This document shows, one piece after another, positions 62,434 to 64,000 of a stretch of DNA of 64,000 nucleotides. Positions within the stretch are counted from its first letter, which is position 1. Each line of letters begins with the position of its first letter. Under the pieces are notes generated by a model that worked only from the letters and a program-made list of their open reading frames with translations, was not told the origin of the DNA and searched no databases. The position numbers and the translations under genes were made by a program. This DNA comes from Eutrophocola sp964503965 (GTDB lineage Bacteria > Pseudomonadota > Gammaproteobacteria > Pseudomonadales > Pseudohongiellaceae): positions 1 to 64,000 of the forward strand of contig CAZDCK010000011.1 of assembly GCA_964503965.1 (NCBI GenBank), read 5' to 3'.

Positions 62434-62690
62434 GGCAGGATGGTTCGCCTGAACTTTACCGTCAAGGGTTTTATTTGGACTTATTCTTGAATTTGATGCT
62501 CAGATAAACACAATCTCCCCGGCTATCTCGAATATTTCCTCTTGCATCTTGTATCTTGCATCCCTGTCTTACCTGAACTGCTTGCCTTGTATCCCTGTAT
62601 CCTTGTATCCCTGTATCGCTCCCATACCTGAACCGCCCACCCTTTTTCCTTTTTTCCCTTTACCCCTTTATCCCTTTATCGCTCTTCTCC
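62433..62690. repeat. Intergenic repeat, copy B
   Basis: Homologous to copy A at 47632-47905: GGCAGGATGGTTCGCCTGAA, CCGTCAAGGG, AATATTTCCTCTTGCATC, GTATCCCTGTATCCTTG, TCCCTGTATCG and ACCTGAACCGC in order. It includes 7- and 8-bp runs of the TGTATCC type. Both copies follow a plus-strand gene. Confidence 0.85.
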
Positions 62691-62746
62691 CCGCTTGTGC
62701 TATCCTTCCCGTCCTGCATTTTTAGCAAAACAAGGGGAATCCATCC

Positions 62747-64000
62747 ATGTTAGATAAATTCACCAAGTCATTCTGGCACAGCGTTGCAGCTATCCTGCTA
62801 ATCAGTCTTGCCGCCTGTTCCCAGGACAGTGCCGATACAGCACAGGCCCCATCAACTGCCCCCGTCCAGTCGGATACCCCGGCCGTGATGGCCAGTGAAG
62901 TCACCAATGATGATCTCATCAATACAGGCGATAGTGCGGACTGGTTAAGCTACGGACGCGATGCCGGGGAAACGCGATTCAGCCCCCTCGACCAGGTCAA
63001 TGTCTCCAATGTGAGCGAACTTGGAGTGGCATGGGTCTATGACACCGGAACCTTCCGGGGACTGGAAGCCACTCCACTGGTCCGCGACGGTATCATGTAT
63101 GCCACAGCCTCCTGGTCCATAGTTTTTGCCGTGGATGCGCGTACCGGCGAGGAACTCTGGCGCTATGACCCACAGGTGGATCGTTCAATGGGCTGGAAAG
63201 CCTGCTGTGACGTGGTCAACCGGGGGGTGGCCATTTACGGTGACAAGGTCTTTGCCGGCATTATTGACGGACGGCTTGTAGCCCTGGATGCAGCCACCGG
63301 CGAAGTAGTCTGGAGCAAAGTAACTGTTGACCAGAGCAAACCATATACAATTACCGGCGCTCCTCGTATCGCTGATGGCAAGGTGCTGATCGGTAACGGT
63401 GGCGCTGAACTGGGTACCCGTGGTTACCTGACAGCCTACAACCCTGATACCGGTGACATTGAATGGCGTTTCTGGGTCGTACCCGGCAACCCTGCCGATG
63501 GTTTCGAAAATGCCGATGTTGAAGCAGCAGCGGCCACCTGGGCAGGACAATGGTGGGAGTTTGGCGGAGGGGGTAATCCCTGGGACTCCATTATTTACGA
63601 TCCTGAACTGCGCCTGGTCTACGTAGGTACCGGCAATGGATCTCCCTGGAGCCATGAATACCGTAGCGAAGGCATCGGTGACAACCTGTACCTCTCTTCC
63701 ATTGTAGCCCTGGATGTGGATGATGGCAGTGTTGAGTGGCACTACCAGACCACCCCGGCGGATAACTTTGACTACACTGCTGTACAGCCCCTGATGCTGG
63801 CCGAGATTCCCATCAACGGCCTTCCCCGTAAAGTGGTTATGCAGGCCCCCAAAAACGGCTTCTTTTATGTGCTGGATGCCGAGACCGGCGACCTGATCTA
63901 TGCCGACCCGTACGCCCAGATAAACTGGGCCACTGGTGTTGATCTGGAAAGCGGTCGTCCAATCGAGACGCCACAGGCACGCTATGACAACGCCATCTCA
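62747..64000 (+). CDS. PQQ-dependent alcohol dehydrogenase-like lipoprotein (partial, 3-prime end missing)
   Basis: The first 418 residues; the frame is still open at the window end. AGGGGA precedes the ATG. A lipobox (SLAAC, Cys25) suggests lipidation. Propeller repeats are seen (ALDAATGEVVWSK, AVDARTGEELWRYD, VLDAETGDLIY). The adjacent cysteines in GWKACCDVVNRG form the unusual disulphide ring of PQQ alcohol dehydrogenases, and TPADNFDYTAVQP holds the catalytic Asp region. A C-terminal haem domain would lie beyond the window. Oxidises alcohols or aldehydes in the periplasm; substrate not known. Confidence 0.9.
   Translation, partial: MLDKFTKSFWHSVAAILLISLAACSQDSADTAQAPSTAPVQSDTPAVMASEVTNDDLINTGDSADWLSYGRDAGETRFSPLDQVNVSNVSELGVAWVYDTGTFRGLEATPLVRDGIMYATASWSIVFAVDARTGEELWRYDPQVDRSMGWKACCDVVNRGVAIYGDKVFAGIIDGRLVALDAATGEVVWSKVTVDQSKPYTITGAPRIADGKVLIGNGGAELGTRGYLTAYNPDTGDIEWRFWVVPGNPADGFENADVEAAAATWAGQWWEFGGGGNPWDSIIYDPELRLVYVGTGNGSPWSHEYRSEGIGDNLYLSSIVALDVDDGSVEWHYQTTPADNFDYTAVQPLMLAEIPINGLPRKVVMQAPKNGFFYVLDAETGDLIYADPYAQINWATGVDLESGRPIETPQARYDNAIS

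Larger units (their letters stand above)
62268..62746. other. Gap-containing intergenic region before the PQQ dehydrogenase
   Basis: 479 nt of which 100 are N. It holds a 7-bp array, repeat copy B and C/T-rich arrays near 62640-62680. No gene is supported. Confidence 0.7.

Noticed and set aside
62196..62465. Frames spanning the N run
   Set aside because: They exist only because the 7-bp array has no stops and N is translated as X.

Overview
The window looks like a chromosomal segment of a free-living, respiring gammaproteobacterium, probably marine or aquatic. The evidence is the conserved gammaproteobacterial block ygfB-pepP-ubiH / TIGR02449-zapA-6S RNA-fthC, a Pseudomonas-like PhoB/PhoR-Pst-OprP system, MarC proteins, NhaR and QueH. 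Many exported c-type cytochromes and a lipoprotein PQQ dehydrogenase suggest an oxidative periplasmic lifestyle. I cannot name the genus. A run of 100 N at 62281-62380 shows that this is a draft scaffold. I saw no tRNA, rRNA operon, CRISPR array, transposase or prophage.

Layout. 1-2.4 kb: end of an unknown gene, DUF2272, chalcone-isomerase-like and MarC genes. 2.5-10.6 kb: an export-rich module with two DUF1552 Tat proteins flanking a DUF1592-type di-haem cytochrome, then a Tat lipoprotein of the metallo-beta-lactamase fold and an exported ankyrin protein. This is the best candidate here for an undescribed system. 11-21 kb: a tandem DUF6065-like pair, hydrolases, an aldo/keto reductase, a frameshifted secreted-protein gene, an HPF-like protein, NhaR, QueH and a methyltransferase. 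21.3-27.1 kb: imelysin / di-haem oxidoreductase / imelysin / DUF1513 / cytochrome c peroxidase, with a Fur-like operator inside. 27.1-36 kb: pstSCAB-phoU, an OprP-type porin and phoBR, with three matching Pho boxes. The imelysin cluster begins only 3 nt after phoU.

36-41.3 kb: ECF sigma factor with a DUF3379 partner, a DEAD-box helicase, and a fused trpE(G) preceded by a WWW leader peptide and an attenuator. 41.3-47.6 kb: ubiquinone and peptidase genes, zapA, 6S RNA, fthC, a 30-codon membrane smORF and rpiA. 47.9-55 kb: acyltransferase, methyltransferase, fba, pgk, sulfotransferase and tkt. 55.5-62.3 kb: metK-ahcY (methyl cycle), a DODA-type dioxygenase, a YbjQ-like protein, MarC, a sulfotransferase / 2OG-oxygenase pair and a zinc peptidase. 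62.4-64 kb: a second copy of an intergenic repeat that also follows rpiA, then a truncated PQQ dehydrogenase.

Together the genes show phosphate-starvation control (PhoB), probable iron control (Fur), tryptophan control by attenuation, central carbon metabolism and SAM recycling, plus an uncharacterised set of periplasmic redox proteins. All functions are read from sequence features and family knowledge; no database search was run.
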